The notes beneath the pieces were generated by a model, which ran no database searches, had not been told where the DNA came from, and saw only the letters and a list, made by a program, of their open reading frames with translations. This document shows positions 1-11,837 of a DNA stretch of 64,000 nt, piece by piece. Source of the stretch: Caenorhabditis remanei (taxonomy: Eukaryota > Nematoda > Chromadorea > Rhabditida > Rhabditidae); contig NC_071328.1 in NCBI RefSeq assembly GCF_010183535.1, positions 5,642,001 through 5,706,000 on the forward strand. Reading direction: 5' to 3'. How positions within the stretch are numbered: position 1 is the stretch's first letter; each line of letters starts with the position of its first letter. A program made the position numbers and the translations under genes.

Positions 1-278
1 ATACTTTTTCTCTCTCTTTTTCAAAAACATTCATGAGCAGAGAAAGGAGAAGAAAATGAGATAATTGGAATAGTACAAACTGGTGTTGCAGTGGTTGCAA
101 AAAGAAAATAAATGCACTTGGGAAGAGGGGATAATTTGGATGTCAATGTTTCCGGTGTCATGGATTGAGCCAACTATAGTTGCGAAATTTCGATAAATTT
201 AGTATTAAAACCAACTAGAAAAGAAGCAAACTTCTTTGATCCGTAGTTATCTCTGTTATCCACGCAGGCTACAATACA

Positions 279-299
279 CGCAGCGTCACCGACGCTGCG
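279..299. repeat. Perfect 9-bp hairpin with 3-nt loop
   Basis: CGCAGCGTC at 279-287 is followed by loop ACC and the exact complement GACGCTGCG at 291-299. It lies just before a longer foldback element. No coding role is seen; it could be part of a decayed inverted repeat. Confidence 0.75.
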
Positions 300-319
300 A
301 GAAATAACTCACTAGGCAA

Positions 320-637
320 GGTCATGGAGTTAGTTCAAAGTTACGGGATGTGACTTATATCATTCGAAAGCTGAGAAAAGGCTGATTCCAAATATATAAT
401 CAATTTTTGCCCTCGAGGTCTGGTATTCGAGAAAAACGGGGTCAACGTTTGGCCTACACCACGCCGCAGATATTTTTTCACACGTCGGAAAGACTTGTCA
501 GTGGTCCAAATTTGATCTCGTTTTTATCGAGTGCCAGGCCTCGATGGCAAAAACTGAATATATATTTGGAATCAGCGTTTTCTCAGCTTTCCAATGATAT
601 ATGTCACGTCCCATAACTCCAAATTGACTCTATGACC
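320..637. mobile_element. Foldback (MITE-like) element
   Basis: The left arm (about 320-411) and the reverse complement of the right arm (about 549-637) match over some 85 bases with scattered mismatches. Shared words include AAAGCTGAGAAAA and CTGATTCCAAATATATA. The outer ends read AGGTCAT and ATGACCT. The middle (412-548) is not palindromic. No transposase frame is seen, so this is a non-autonomous element, probably in an intron or upstream of the gene at 1143. Confidence 0.7.
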
Positions 638-1142
638 TCCCCTAGTCAGTGGGTAACAGTTATGAATTCGATTCCACCGACATCCTGTTTACTTCTTGAA
701 CTCACGAACACCCAATTCCATATATTTCCCAAGAGATCAACTCCTCTTCTCCAAAAAATCTTGAAATCTTTCCGTGCGGAAAAACGTATAGTTGCCAACT
801 CCACGCCAACATTAAACGGGTGTCAAATCCTTCCTTTTTCTGTCATTTTCTCTTCATCTTGACACAAAACATGCACCAGATAATAGCGTATTTTGGAAGA
901 AGAGAGAGGGGGGCAGTTAGTTATCTGCGAGTTTTCATCTTTGAGAAAAAGAGAGAACACATTTTCAGTGAATAGCCATTTATGGGTTGATGGATGAGCA
1001 GAATGGGTAAATAGTAGCGATAACTTCTTTGACTGGTTTTTATAATCAGATGAGAGCAAATTGTAAACAAAAATTGATGTTTGAGATACTGTAGTTCGAA
1101 ATCAGAGATCACAAGGACTACTGTAATTTTGTTAATTTCCAG

Positions 1143-3960
1143 GATACGGTTTGGTGACAGAAGACTGTCCGTCTCATGCGGTTGGATGCAGAATCAGAGC
1201 AAAGAAGGATCATATTGGTGAGTTCCTTTCGGATGATTTAAAAAATCTATTTATCTCCAGAATTGGATATAAATTTAAAACAGATTTTGTTAAAATTTTG
1301 ATTTTTGGAATGTTTCGAAATTCTGTAAATTTTTAGTGGCTCATAAGTGTTTTTGGCTCAAAATGATGGGAATTGTTTGATTTTTGAGTCAAATTTTTTT
1401 TGGAACTTGAGTAGACCGATAGAGCGCATTTACCTGTTCCCCGTTTACAAAGTGTGTAAAATTTCGAAATTTTCACTTTTGTGAATCTTTCGACTTTCGT
1501 AGTTTTAGGAAATCTTTCACTTTCTGAAATACCATGAGAGTTAGCTTGAAATGACCCAAATCGTATTATCTGTTTCAAAAAATTACTCTTGTCTATCGAA
1601 GACCAAAATAACAATCTATTTCCAGAATGGTACGAGCTCTCACGTCTCTACGATAGAAACCAGCTCGTCTGTGTATACCCGGAAGAATATAAATCGATGA
1701 CAGGTATGTGACTAAACGATTAACAAACTTTCGAAATCCATTAATTTTCAGGATGTATGCGTAAACCATCAGGAAGTATTCGTTGTTGGTGTGGGGGACG
1801 TGAGAACTGTAACGATCCAGAGACGAGTCGAGACCTTTATGAAGCATTTACTGAAGGAGATAATGAGGCGGTGGAGAAGATTTCGGAATGGTTAAAGTCG
1901 GAGAAGGATGAGAGTTGTGAGTTTTTGTTTCGGAAATTTAGAAGAATTATCGTAAAACCTCTAATATAGGTGCCCCCAGTAGCAAGAGTTTGGTGCACAA
2001 TATCTCAACTACCTTGAGAGCTATCAATTTTTTCCAACTGAAGAAATATATTATAAGTATTCAGCTATATTTTGTCTGTTGGCAACTTTTTGATATCTCC
2101 TCTGAGAAAAAAAGTATGCCGTGTTAAATAGGTTTTGTTGGAGCATCTCTATTAGAGGTTTTACGGTTGTAGAAGAAGATGATGTGGTACAAAGTTTCGC
2201 AAGTTTAAATCATGTCGCCCTAATTGTAAGAGAAATTTATGTGAATCTGAAGTCATATTTCCAGCTTGGAAAAAGTTCACCACCACTGAAGAACCTCCAA
2301 CGACTACAACCAGAAGAACGACCACTCCAAGACGAACGACAATTCGGAAGAAGCCAAGTACAACTACCACAACTACGACTACTACAACGACAACGACTAC
2401 TGAAAAGTAAGGAAACCGTTTATTAGTTTTCCCCGACTTAAAATAGGCAATGGAGCCTACTGTTACGACATATTAGACACTGGTTACTGTATCAATAAAA
2501 CAGCCAATACATTTTCAGACCCACCATCACTACCACTACTCCAACTACAACAACTCCACGAATCACTCCAAAGAAATCCACGAAGAGAATCGGTTCGGGA
2601 CAAAGTACCGCAACTTCAGACCCACCACTGTTCCCGAAAGATGCCTCGAAGGCAAGAGTGATAAATATTGTCGATATTCGGGATAAGGTAAGGCAAAACG
2701 GTTTTTGTAGGAAATTCAAAAACAGTTTTGAGCATTTCAAGTTAAAGAACATTACGGAACTTCTAGAAAATGTTCGAAATTCTTAATTTCACAAAATCTG
2801 TAGCAACTTTATCAACTCCAACTGATTCCCTTGGAATTTATAGTTTTGGAATCTGAAGAAAATGACCATTCAAATGACTACAATTCTGATTTTTTACAAC
2901 AAAATGTTCACCTCTACACATATCTCAATTTCAGGCTGTTCCCCTTCCGAATGACGACATTTCACTTGACGACACATTTGAAGAGACTCGACGGAAATTG
3001 GTGAGAAAATATATATTTGAAATCTGAGATGAATGACGTCATTCTATTTTTTTGCAGGAAAAGGAGATGAAAGAAGAAGACGAACGATTGAGAGAAATGC
3101 TTGCTGATGAAGAAGAGGAGGAGAATTCAAATGGTCTGTTTAGCAAAGAAAAATGAGATTCGAGAATCAAAAAACCAAGTATTTTCAGATATTTCGGATG
3201 TGGAAGATGATGATGTGACAGCTGAAGAGCAGAGAGAGGAAGAAAGAGAGAGGTATAGAATGGAGAGGTGAGTTTTGATGAAACACTTGGGAAAATATGC
3301 AGAACACTGGAAAAATTAACAACAAACGCAATGATTCATGTCTAGAACTATTATCCACTGGGCAACTTGAACGCCGGCTCCGCGACATTTCGTAACTGCG
3401 ATATTTCGCAACTACGACGTTTCGCAACCATAAAACTAGCAATACTTTAACCTAGTTCTGTCAAAAAATGGGTCAGATAACTTTTTCTTCTATTTAATTG
3501 TTTTCCATTTTAATCCCAGGCTCTTTGGTACACTCAATATTTTCAATTGATCCAAATATGCAAATGCGGAGTGGTTGTGAAACGTCGTAGTTGCGAAATG
3601 TCGTGGAGCCTGAACGCCACGCCAACACGCCACAGCGTTGCCACGGCGGTGATCAAGTGGTTAAAAGAGTTAGATATTGTTCTAGAGGTTTTGGTTTGAT
3701 TCTTTCTAGTTCTAAGCTGCAAAACCCATCAATTGCCAACAAAAACACTTCATATGTTTTCCAGAAGACGTGCTGAAGAACGACGTCTCCAAGAGGACAC
3801 AATACTCCGTCGAATCGAGGAGGAAGAGATTAAAGAAGCTGAAAAAGAGAGACCAAATCGACGAGAAACTGATGAAGATATTTATGGAAGTGATTTTGAG
3901 AATTCGGCAGTTGGCTCAGTGATTTCACTTTTTGTAGTTTTTGCAGTATTACTGTTTTAA
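1143..3960 (+). CDS. Cys/Thr-rich extracellular protein with hydrophobic C-terminus (5' end missing)
   Basis: Nine exons: 1143-1217, 1626-1703, 1752-1916, 2265-2406, 2519-2687, 2935-3000, 3058-3133, 3189-3267, 3765-3960. The first begins mid-codon, so at least one upstream exon is missing or unrecognised. Order of regions: a Cys-rich segment (DCPSHAVGC ... LVCVYPEEY ... TGCM ... IRCWCGGRENCND) whose spacing recalls the nematode ET module; a Thr-rich linker with two long Thr runs; a highly acidic and basic Glu/Arg segment likely to be helical; and a C-terminal hydrophobic stretch of about 15 residues ending the protein at VLLF. A terminal hydrophobic tail after small residues (NSAVGS) fits a GPI-attachment signal or a tail anchor. 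Function is unknown; a secreted or surface-bound protein is inferred. The ET-module assignment is tentative. Confidence 0.75.
1951..2165. mobile_element. Foldback element with CGTAAAACCTCTAATA termini
   Basis: The left end CGTAAAACCTCTAATATAGG at 1951 is matched inverted at the right end, about 2141-2165. The element fills most of an intron (1917-2264) of the Thr-rich gene. No coding capacity. It looks like a Caenorhabditis MITE; I cannot assign its superfamily. Confidence 0.7.
3375..3610. mobile_element. Foldback element with repeated arm words
   Basis: The left arm (3375-3430) contains two tandem versions of a roughly 22-base word (CGACATTTCG, CGATATTTCGCAACTACGA). The right arm (3567-3610) is the inverse, sharing CGTCGTAGTTGCGAAATGTCG. 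The element lies in the last intron (3268-3764) of the Thr-rich gene. Confidence 0.65.
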
Positions 3961-5052
3961 TCAATATCCAGAACTACATATATTTCTAGCTTTTCACTTA
4001 ATTCATGTATCTCATACCCCCTTTCTAGACCCATTTCTTCTTTTTCCAACCAACGAACCTCTTCTTTCCATTTATTCTTTTTATTCATCTGGTTCTCATT
4101 TGCTTCCGTTCCTACTTCTCCCGTGATACTGGTGCCAACGCATTCTGCTTGTTTTCTCTTTTTCTAATTTTTTCAAACATGATTATTTTGACTTCCGCCA
4201 ATAAACTAGCTTTACATTATTCGAAAAAAGTGTACAAGGTGAGTTGTTGTGTCAGTGCTCGACGCCACACTGTTATCCACGACTTTTGCCCCACCCACAG
4301 TTTTTTTGCCCAGGTGGCCAAATGGATAAGTGAGATGCCAGTGGTTCTAGAAGTTTTTGGCGCGATTCCATCTGCTCGTTAATCATTTTTGTGAATTCAA
4401 TATGAAGTTTTTGCTGTTTATTAAAGTTAGCCGGATGCAATTCATAGAGAATCTAGCAATATTTGGTTTCAAAATTCTCGAGTTCCCGCTTGCATTTCAT
4501 AATTAGAGTCTTGCGGTATTTCACGCTTCAAAAAGCTTTGAGACATAGCTAAACTATTTCGAAATTTCGATCCGGTTACTATACATAGCCGGCTTGTGTT
4601 CATTCTCTCTATTGTATCTTTTTCGAAATTGCAGAGAAGGGTGTCAAAATGCCTCCAAACCATACATCAGTGTCTTCTCGAAACCGTATCCTTCCCCTCC
4701 TCATTAGATGTTTCATTTGTGTGGAGAAGGGGTGCCCGGAATCGGGAAGAATGTAAATTTCCGGTTGTCTTTTCTGTCTCCGTCCCTTTCCACTTCTACC
4801 CATAACTTGGCTTCTCGAATATATCCAGTGTCCACTCTCTTTTCTGCTGCTTACCGATAATTACTGTCGCTTCGAAGGGGGGTACGCCTTCTCCGTCCGT
4901 TTTTCTTTTCTTCATTCAAAATTGGTCATACTTTTCGCCCTCTTCTCCCTCATCTTACTTTCACCTACAGAAGGCTACTCGATCCTCCTCCGAAAGCTTA
5001 TTTTCGGTAGTTTCAAATTGGATTCCGCTTCTTTTATTCCATTCAAACTGTT
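3961..5052. other. Intergenic, no gene seen
   Basis: Between the stop of the Thr-rich gene and the start of the ZP gene. Pyrimidine-rich and AT-rich DNA. Short open frames here have no domain features or splice context. It presumably holds the 3' UTR of the first gene and the promoter of the second. Confidence 0.6.
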
Positions 5053-8000
5053 ATGCATTTTTTGAAGATTCTTATCATCGCGTGGACGGTAAGTTTTGAA
5101 TTTTTTGGGTTTTGGTATCAGATGGAACCGTTTTGACTACATAGGTGACCGCAAAAAACCTAATTCATGTTCTCACTTTTATTCTCAATTAACCTTTCTT
5201 TCTCGTTATTTCTTTTTTCGTTTTTCTGGGTCGGAAATAGCTATACATTTTCGTTAGAATAGGTTAAAAGGGTTTTTATGAAGTATAGTTATAGAAAAAA
5301 CCTAAATTTGAAAAGGTATCACGAAGTTGTTCGATGTGGTCTTAAAATTTTGACAAGTTACCGAAAAAAGTTTAGAACTTTGTTTTTGATGCTGACGAAT
5401 TATTCGTAACAACCTTTCCTGGAGAGGTATAGGATGAGAGATACTGTATTTATCAGGTAGATTTCCAGGGGAAGGAAAGAACTGTACAAGAAGTTGTCAA
5501 ATTTAAATTTTTGTGTGACAGTGACATGATTTCAAACCTGTTTTGTTTTATTCAAAAAGTCTGAAACCGCTCGGTATCATCTGAACTCCGGTAAAGTATC
5601 ACTGAACAAATAGCCAATGGAAAACTGAAAAAGACTCCAGAAAATTCGAATTGCTGTAGCAACTTCTGAACCGCACGGCGAGACGACTGCTCGCTGAGCT
5701 GCGGCAAGATCCAAGTTTCCATCTTCGCTGTCATTGGTTTGATTCTTTCTGAAGCCTATCGTTCTTTGCAAACCTATTTCGGGGTACTGTACGTATGTGC
5801 AGAACAGTTTTGTTTCAAACAAAGCCAAACTAGATATTCAGTTTCCCTGGATTGAGTCCATAAATTCCACTTTCAAGTTTACCGTTTCAAAACGGGGAAA
5901 CTATATAAATCACTTCACTTTTTACTTTTGCCAGACCAATAAACCAGCCTAATTTCCTCCGTTAGCTGCCAACAGTCTCTCCCTGTCCATCAAAATAGTT
6001 AGTTTTTCCTACGGTCATCCATCCGCCTGTCCCCCTTAGTTCCCCCCAATCCACTACGTCAGACGGTTCCATCCAGAAATATATAATTGCATTCGGTTAT
6101 TAATAGGGTTGGCGTGTTGCCAATACGATCAGCATCGACAATGAGATCATCGGCGAACCGGATATTGAATGTCTCGAAGATGAAATACGCATTTGGGTAA
6201 AGACGAGGAAGATTTTTGCAGGTAAGAGAGGAGAGTGAGAATGTTCAGGGGCTCTTGAAATGAGATTAGTGAAAAAATAAGTTTCTAACTCAAGTTTTGA
6301 GAGTGTTACTTCTGATTGGTCGGAAGCGATTGATTCCCTCCATCTGATCGCGAACATTGAGTAGAATGTTTGGTAGAACCTAATCCAGGAGCGTTCAGAT
6401 AGATGGAGGGCGTCAACGGAGAGCGAGCACTAAACTTCAAACAAGCGTAACATTTCTTAAAGTTCACATAGAAAGTTGTTTTATTAGCGCGGCACGCTTC
6501 TCACAACCGCGCTCTACCGAAACCGAAGAAAATTCTCTGCCAAAATGAGAGACTCAAAAAAAAAGTTAAATTTTTCAAGGGCATTTCGGTGGAGCGCAGT
6601 TGTAAGAACTGTGTCGAGCTAATAACCTTAGTTGTAAGATCTGCAAATAAAAAAAACTACAATTGAAATCTACAGGAAGGATATACGCAAAAGGAAGAGC
6701 TGAACTGGAGGATTGCTATAAAGATGATTTTGCAAATCAGAAAACGAGGAAACCACATTTTGATCTGCAATTCGGAGCATGTGGAATGAAAAGTTTGAGA
6801 TCTGTGAGTTTCGATTTTTGGTTTTTAATGCGACAATGTCAATGCATGAGAACAATCTTTGCTGGAAACTTAAAGACTGAAAAATGTCAGTTCAATAATT
6901 TTTTAGGGTTGAGTGATCAAGTCTGTACCTACTTATAGTAAACAATTCAGAACAGAATATGAATTTGGTTATGATATATGGGCGTTTCGGTCTTTCTAGC
7001 TATAATTTACTCATGACTCAGTGGGACTAGACGCTCCATTGATTCAAAATCTTAGTACCGAATAGAACCTATATATCTACATTTTTGTAGTTGACAGCAT
7101 TTTTTTACAAGTCCTTCGTTGAAAGATATGGCTCATGTAGATTAGGTAGGTGAAAATAAGTATTTCAGGTACATAGTTGAAAATAGGAACTGCGTATTTT
7201 TGCACAAAGAGGCCATACAGAACAGATGTCCACTACACTAAAAAATGAAGATCTAAATTTGTGGCTTATTAAATTAAGATATTGAAACAATCTGGTCTTT
7301 AGTGGCCTAGACACTCTTCAAAGTTGCCAGATTATCAAAAAACTTAATTTTGTAAAAATGCCGAAACTTTCAACTTTTCGTATTCCTGTCCTTGAATCTC
7401 AAATAAATAAAAATCGCATATTCCAGGTGGACCCCCGTGGAATGTACTACGGTATCACAGTCGTCGTCTCTTTCCACCCTCTATTCATCACAAAAGTAGA
7501 CCAAGCGTACCATGTGAAATGTTTCTTCGAAGAGGCGAACAAGGGGCTCACAGCTGAATTAGGAGTTAGTATGATTCCGACAACCGAACTGGAAGCAAGA
7601 CATGGAGTACCTGGATGTACTTACTCGATTCATTCGTCTACTATTGATGAGTTGGATGCTGGAAGACCTGCAGGGCAGCCAATTCAATTTGCGAGAGTTG
7701 GAGATCGAGTACTTCATCAGTGGCATTGTAATGATCGTGAGTAGTTTTTTGTCATTGATTAAAAGCTTAATCTCGCTACCAAAAGTGAACTGAGTTTGTG
7801 ATTATCATTACGGTTCTCTCACTACCTGAATTTTTCAGAAATGTATGGAGTACTAATCAATAACTGCTACGTAACTGATGGATTTGGAAAGAAATCAGAT
7901 GTGATCGACGACAAGGGATGTGTAATTGACCCGATTCTTATCACTGGAATCCGTTATTCATCTGATCTTCAACGTGCGTACGCAGAGTCTTCAGTCTTCA

Positions 8001-11000
8001 AATTTGCTGATAAACCGGGTGTTTGGTTCTTCTGTCAAGTTCAAATGTGTATGAAGAAGCATGGAATGTGTGATGGGATTACGGTAAGTTGAGGAGGAGG
8101 TCATTTGAGTTAGGATATGCTCTGAACTATTTATTTTCAAAGGTTTAGAAGATTCGGTTCAATTTGAGCAAGAAAACATTTTTTTTAAACCTAGCATTGA
8201 AGAAGATATAGATTTTCGTAAAATTTCGAAAATCTGAAAACTTTAAAAAAAATCAAAGTTTTTGAATATATTCACAGTGTAGACTGGCTATACGACCTAC
8301 TTGTTATAGTATAAGTTTTCCAGAAAGGCCGGAACATTGAACATTTTGAGTCTATATGAAAAATTAAATTGATGAAATGTTTTCGAAAATTTCTCAACAT
8401 CGTAATTGTTACTTTCTCTTCAAAACTATTTTTCTGAGAGCAAGAACTCTCGACGGCCCATGAACGCTCCAAATTGATTTTATCCATTTCAGCCCCCATC
8501 ATGCGGTTCCCAGAACAGACCAATCTCGTCCGGTGGTGATGAAAACGGAGGATTCGAAGAAGAGAAGCCACAGAGGAAGACAAAGAAACCACCAGTTCAA
8601 GACTATGATTATGAATCAGAGAAACCGAAGACCACACGGGCGCCTCCACGAGAGAGAACAACGCCTTCCAGTGATTATGATTATGATAATAATGAATCGC
8701 CCAAGTTGCACAGGTAGGTGGAATAAAATGAGTTCTGGGAGGGGGAGTGGCGGTTTCAGCTTTTGCGTTCAATGGAGAATTATTTTTCAATAGAGAATTA
8801 TTTTTGGAATCACAGTCCGAAAGACTGGAAATTATTGAAGTGGCCTTTCAAGATCAGTCCGTAAAGACCGATTCGTTAGACCTATTAGCTGGACACAGTT
8901 TTTACAACTGCGCTCCACCGAAACGCCATTGCAAAATGTATCTTTTTCTCTGCGTCTCTCAGTTTTGCAGACAGTTTTCTTCGGTTTCGGTAGAGCGCTG
9001 TTGTAAGAAGTGTGACATGGTAATAAGCCGTCTTTACTAGCCTTATTGGTACTAGCAGTCAGCAGCAGCGTTCCAATCAACTTTAATATGTTAAACTTAC
9101 CTTTTCGCATAGTTTCGAACGTTACGGTAGAGCGAAATTGCTAGACTGTAGTACTATTGCTAGACTGTAGTACTAAATTGCTAGACCTCGTTTTTCAAGA
9201 ATTTTTTCTCGTCGGTATTCCAAATCAATCGTAATTTCAGCCCGAACTCCCATTCCTATAACAGCGTCACCCCACCACTGGACTATGAAAGTGTCACATT
9301 AACAGCCTTCTCCCCACCAATCAACCCGGCTACTGTAGGAACCGTAAGTCACTTTTCCATTCGAGACCCATCTTTCCCAATTGAAGTCCACACAGGAAAG
9401 TGTGTCGAAGACATTTGAAACAGAGGATGACCTGGCTTCTTCTTCATCGGTGACGTCAGAGCCGAAGAGCAAGAAAATTGGAAAAAGTGAGTCAAGGGGG
9501 CACATCGGGACTCACAGACAGACATCATGACTCATAGTTTCATCACAGTATATATCTGGATACCCAACGGCTACCTGGGGGAGGCAACCCGCTAATTGAC
9601 CATAGCCGTCACCCCCCCTCTCCCCAGCCATGTCCAAAAACTAGTCTCATCGAGAAAAAGAAGTAGACAAATTGACGCTTCTGTTATTTTATGTAGGTCA
9701 AACATAAGCAAATTGGCTTACACTTCTTGAGAAACATGACGAATTTCATTGAGGGGACACGTGAAGTATCCATTGTTGTGACAATTTGCAGGCGATTACA
9801 ACGATTATGATGAAGTGACGATACCGCCGAATCTCACCGATTTGCTCGCCAATCTACCCGATGACATTAGCAGTGACAGTATACAGAAAATGTTGAGGTT
9901 AGAAGATTGTGAAATATTGGGAAAGTGAGGGGAAAACTGGTTATGAGCGGGGAAAAGAAGGAATGGGATAGTTTGAAAAGGGACTGTTCCCCTATGAGTA
10001 GAACCCCTATGAAAAGATGGAAGGCGTTTTGATGAATGCTCTGGAAGTTCTGATCATTGGAGAGAAACACTTAGTTTCTAGCTAAAACTCAAGAAAAGTT
10101 ATGCTAGTTCAAAGCTCACCATCAATTGATTACCTCCACTTAAGTTTAAAAAGAGAGTTCGGTAGTTTTTTTGAAAACAAAAATTGTCAGAATATCTATT
10201 AGAACAGCTATTCATCAATCCAGCAATTTCGGTTATTTTGAAAACAGCACTGAACTTGGTAGAGATTTGCTCAATTTGCTCAAAACTTTGCTTGAGAGTT
10301 GGTTTATAAAGTGCTACAAGAGAATATTAAAACTCACATTATTGATAGACAGCGCCAATGAGCATTTGGAACATTATCCGCAGCCACGCTGAGGCTGTCA
10401 AGCTTTGAAGCTTTGAACTTCCCTGTAGGGTAACTTTCAGTTGAATGTCCGTGATTGCTCACCACATCAATGGTGAAGCATAAGCTTGTTCAAAATTAAT
10501 CTAGAAAGTTGATTTTTAACCCAAACTAACAGAGTCTGAGGGAGAAACTTGGCTTCATGTGGCAGAAACTTCTATCAAGAAATCAATTTCCAGAGCTACA
10601 ATCCATATGCAGACTTAACCATTATCATTTCAGAGACTCCGTGGACAACCCGAAAGCCCTGCTCGCAGAATTCGGTAAACTAATGAAGGCGAAAAAGATG
10701 AAACAACCGGATTCTCGAAAGTATCATTCCCGAAACTTACGAGAATTAAAACCAGGAGATTTGAGATCTGGAGAGAAAATAGATCAAATTGAAGTGGATT
10801 GGACATCGACACGTCGGAGGGATGTTCCGTCGATTCCTGAATTCGATGAATCCAATAAATATGATAAGCCTATGTTGGCTGGACAACTTCTCATCTTCGA
10901 TTTGGATGAAGAACCACCGAATGACATCGGATTACCACCAAAAGGTTGTTTGTAATTATTTTGATTTTTTATAAGGCTTGATTTCAGCATCCAAGAACTC

Positions 11001-11366
11001 TTCTCCATCAGCCTGTTCTATTTCCAAGGATGGTCTTTTGGCAGTGTTGGCTGGATTTGGAGCACTTCTGGCTGCTCTAATTGCACTAATTGCATTCCTT
11101 ATTATTCGGCTGAAAAGTCAGAGTAAGTTTCAGAAAAGCGAAAAAGAATTGGCGAGGCTCGGGGGTCGATCCAATGAGTGCTCTCGTGAGTGGCAAAAAC
11201 AGAGCCATTGAGCCACGTGGTCGCCGCCGATGCTGATGCGCGGGTCAATGATAACTGGCGATCCTACAGTAATTCTCATAAATTTTCAGCTTCCCCAATC
11301 GGCCAAAACGTTCCAATTTTCAAGCAGTTCCAGTATGCTCAAAAACGATTTTTCGAATCTTCCTAA
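5053..11366 (+). CDS. ZP-domain cuticlin-like transmembrane protein
   Basis: Twelve exons: 5053-5088, 6107-6221, 6676-6803, 7427-7736, 7839-8083, 8493-8713, 9241-9343, 9396-9486, 9792-9897, 10634-10944, 10988-11122, 11290-11366; 625 residues. The short first exon encodes a hydrophobic signal start (MHFLKILIIAW). Residues about 25-285 form a zona-pellucida domain of the nematode cuticlin type: IECLEDEIRIWVKT, DPRGMYYGI, QWHC, LINNCYVTDG, CVIDPILI, FFCQVQMCM and the final PPSC. A long Pro/Ser/Asp-rich region follows, then RRR near residue 510 (possible furin-type processing site), a transmembrane helix at about 573-595 and a tail of about 30 residues. The family builds extracellular matrix (cuticle, alae, apical matrices of tubes) after release by cleavage. 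Which cut or cutl gene this is cannot be decided. The last exon is short but in frame and ends at TAA. Confidence 0.9.
6481..6625. mobile_element. Short TIR element, copy A (ZP gene intron)
   Basis: Terminal inverted repeats: TTATTAGC at the left and GCTAATAA at the right, with inner words ACAACCGCGCTCTACCGAAA and TTTCGGTGGAGCGCAGTTGT in opposite orientation. About 145 bp. It lies in the intron before 6676. Possible TTA/TAA target preference would suggest PIF/Harbinger, but this is inference. Confidence 0.75.
8882..9026. mobile_element. Short TIR element, copy B (same gene, opposite orientation)
   Basis: The reverse complement of this segment aligns along its length with the element at 6481-6625, including GCGCTCTACCGAAACCGAAG and GTTTCGGTGGAGCGCAGTTG. 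It lies in the intron 8714-9240 of the same ZP gene, inverted relative to copy A. Confidence 0.75.
9137..9187. repeat. Short tandem repeat, about 20 bp x 2.5
   Basis: Two copies of (A)TTGCTAGACTGTAGTACTA followed by a partial third, immediately beyond the TIR element in the same intron. Confidence 0.8.
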
Positions 11367-11837
11367 ATTTTCTTCCATTTTCATCTGAATTCATTTGTCT
11401 TCTGAATCCATTTCTGTGCAATTCACCTCCCTTCTTCTCCCCACTTTCTTTCATTTTTCTGTATTGTTCCAGGGTACCATAACATCTCATCTTCTTTCTT
11501 TCTTCTTTAATTTATAAGTTATTTTGACCCTTCTTTTCCCGACTTTTTTCTTTATTTATGCATTAAAAAATTTCAAAATTTAAAACTTTGGGAGACATTT
11601 TACAGGGGAAAGTGCATAGAGAAATCAAAGAAAGACGCAATCCAGTTGCCACATTTTACAAGAATTGGAATAAAATTGGGGAAGAAAATTGGTAAAAAAA
11701 TAAAAATGGCTCAGTTATTTGGAACTAGCGATCAATTTACAATCATTAAAAGAGAGAAAAATGTGATTAGAAAATTTCAGAATTTTACAAAAGAGCATTA
11801 TTACACAGTGTTATGTACACACTCTCCAGTGAGATGT
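11367..11837. other. Tail-to-tail 3' region of ZP gene and PHAF1 gene
   Basis: The two genes converge here with stops at 11366 (+) and 11838 (-). An AATAAA on the plus strand at 11669-11674 and its inverse TTTATT at 11551-11556 could serve the two genes, which would make their 3' UTRs overlap. No further coding sequence is seen. Confidence 0.5.

Noticed and set aside
2161..2370. Minus-strand Val/Leu-rich frame opposite the Thr-rich exon
   Set aside because: It is the antisense shadow of the ACN-rich Thr codons of the plus-strand gene and crosses its splice sites.
8272..8790. 172-residue minus-strand frame
   Set aside because: It overlaps exon 6 of the ZP gene in antisense and has no domain.
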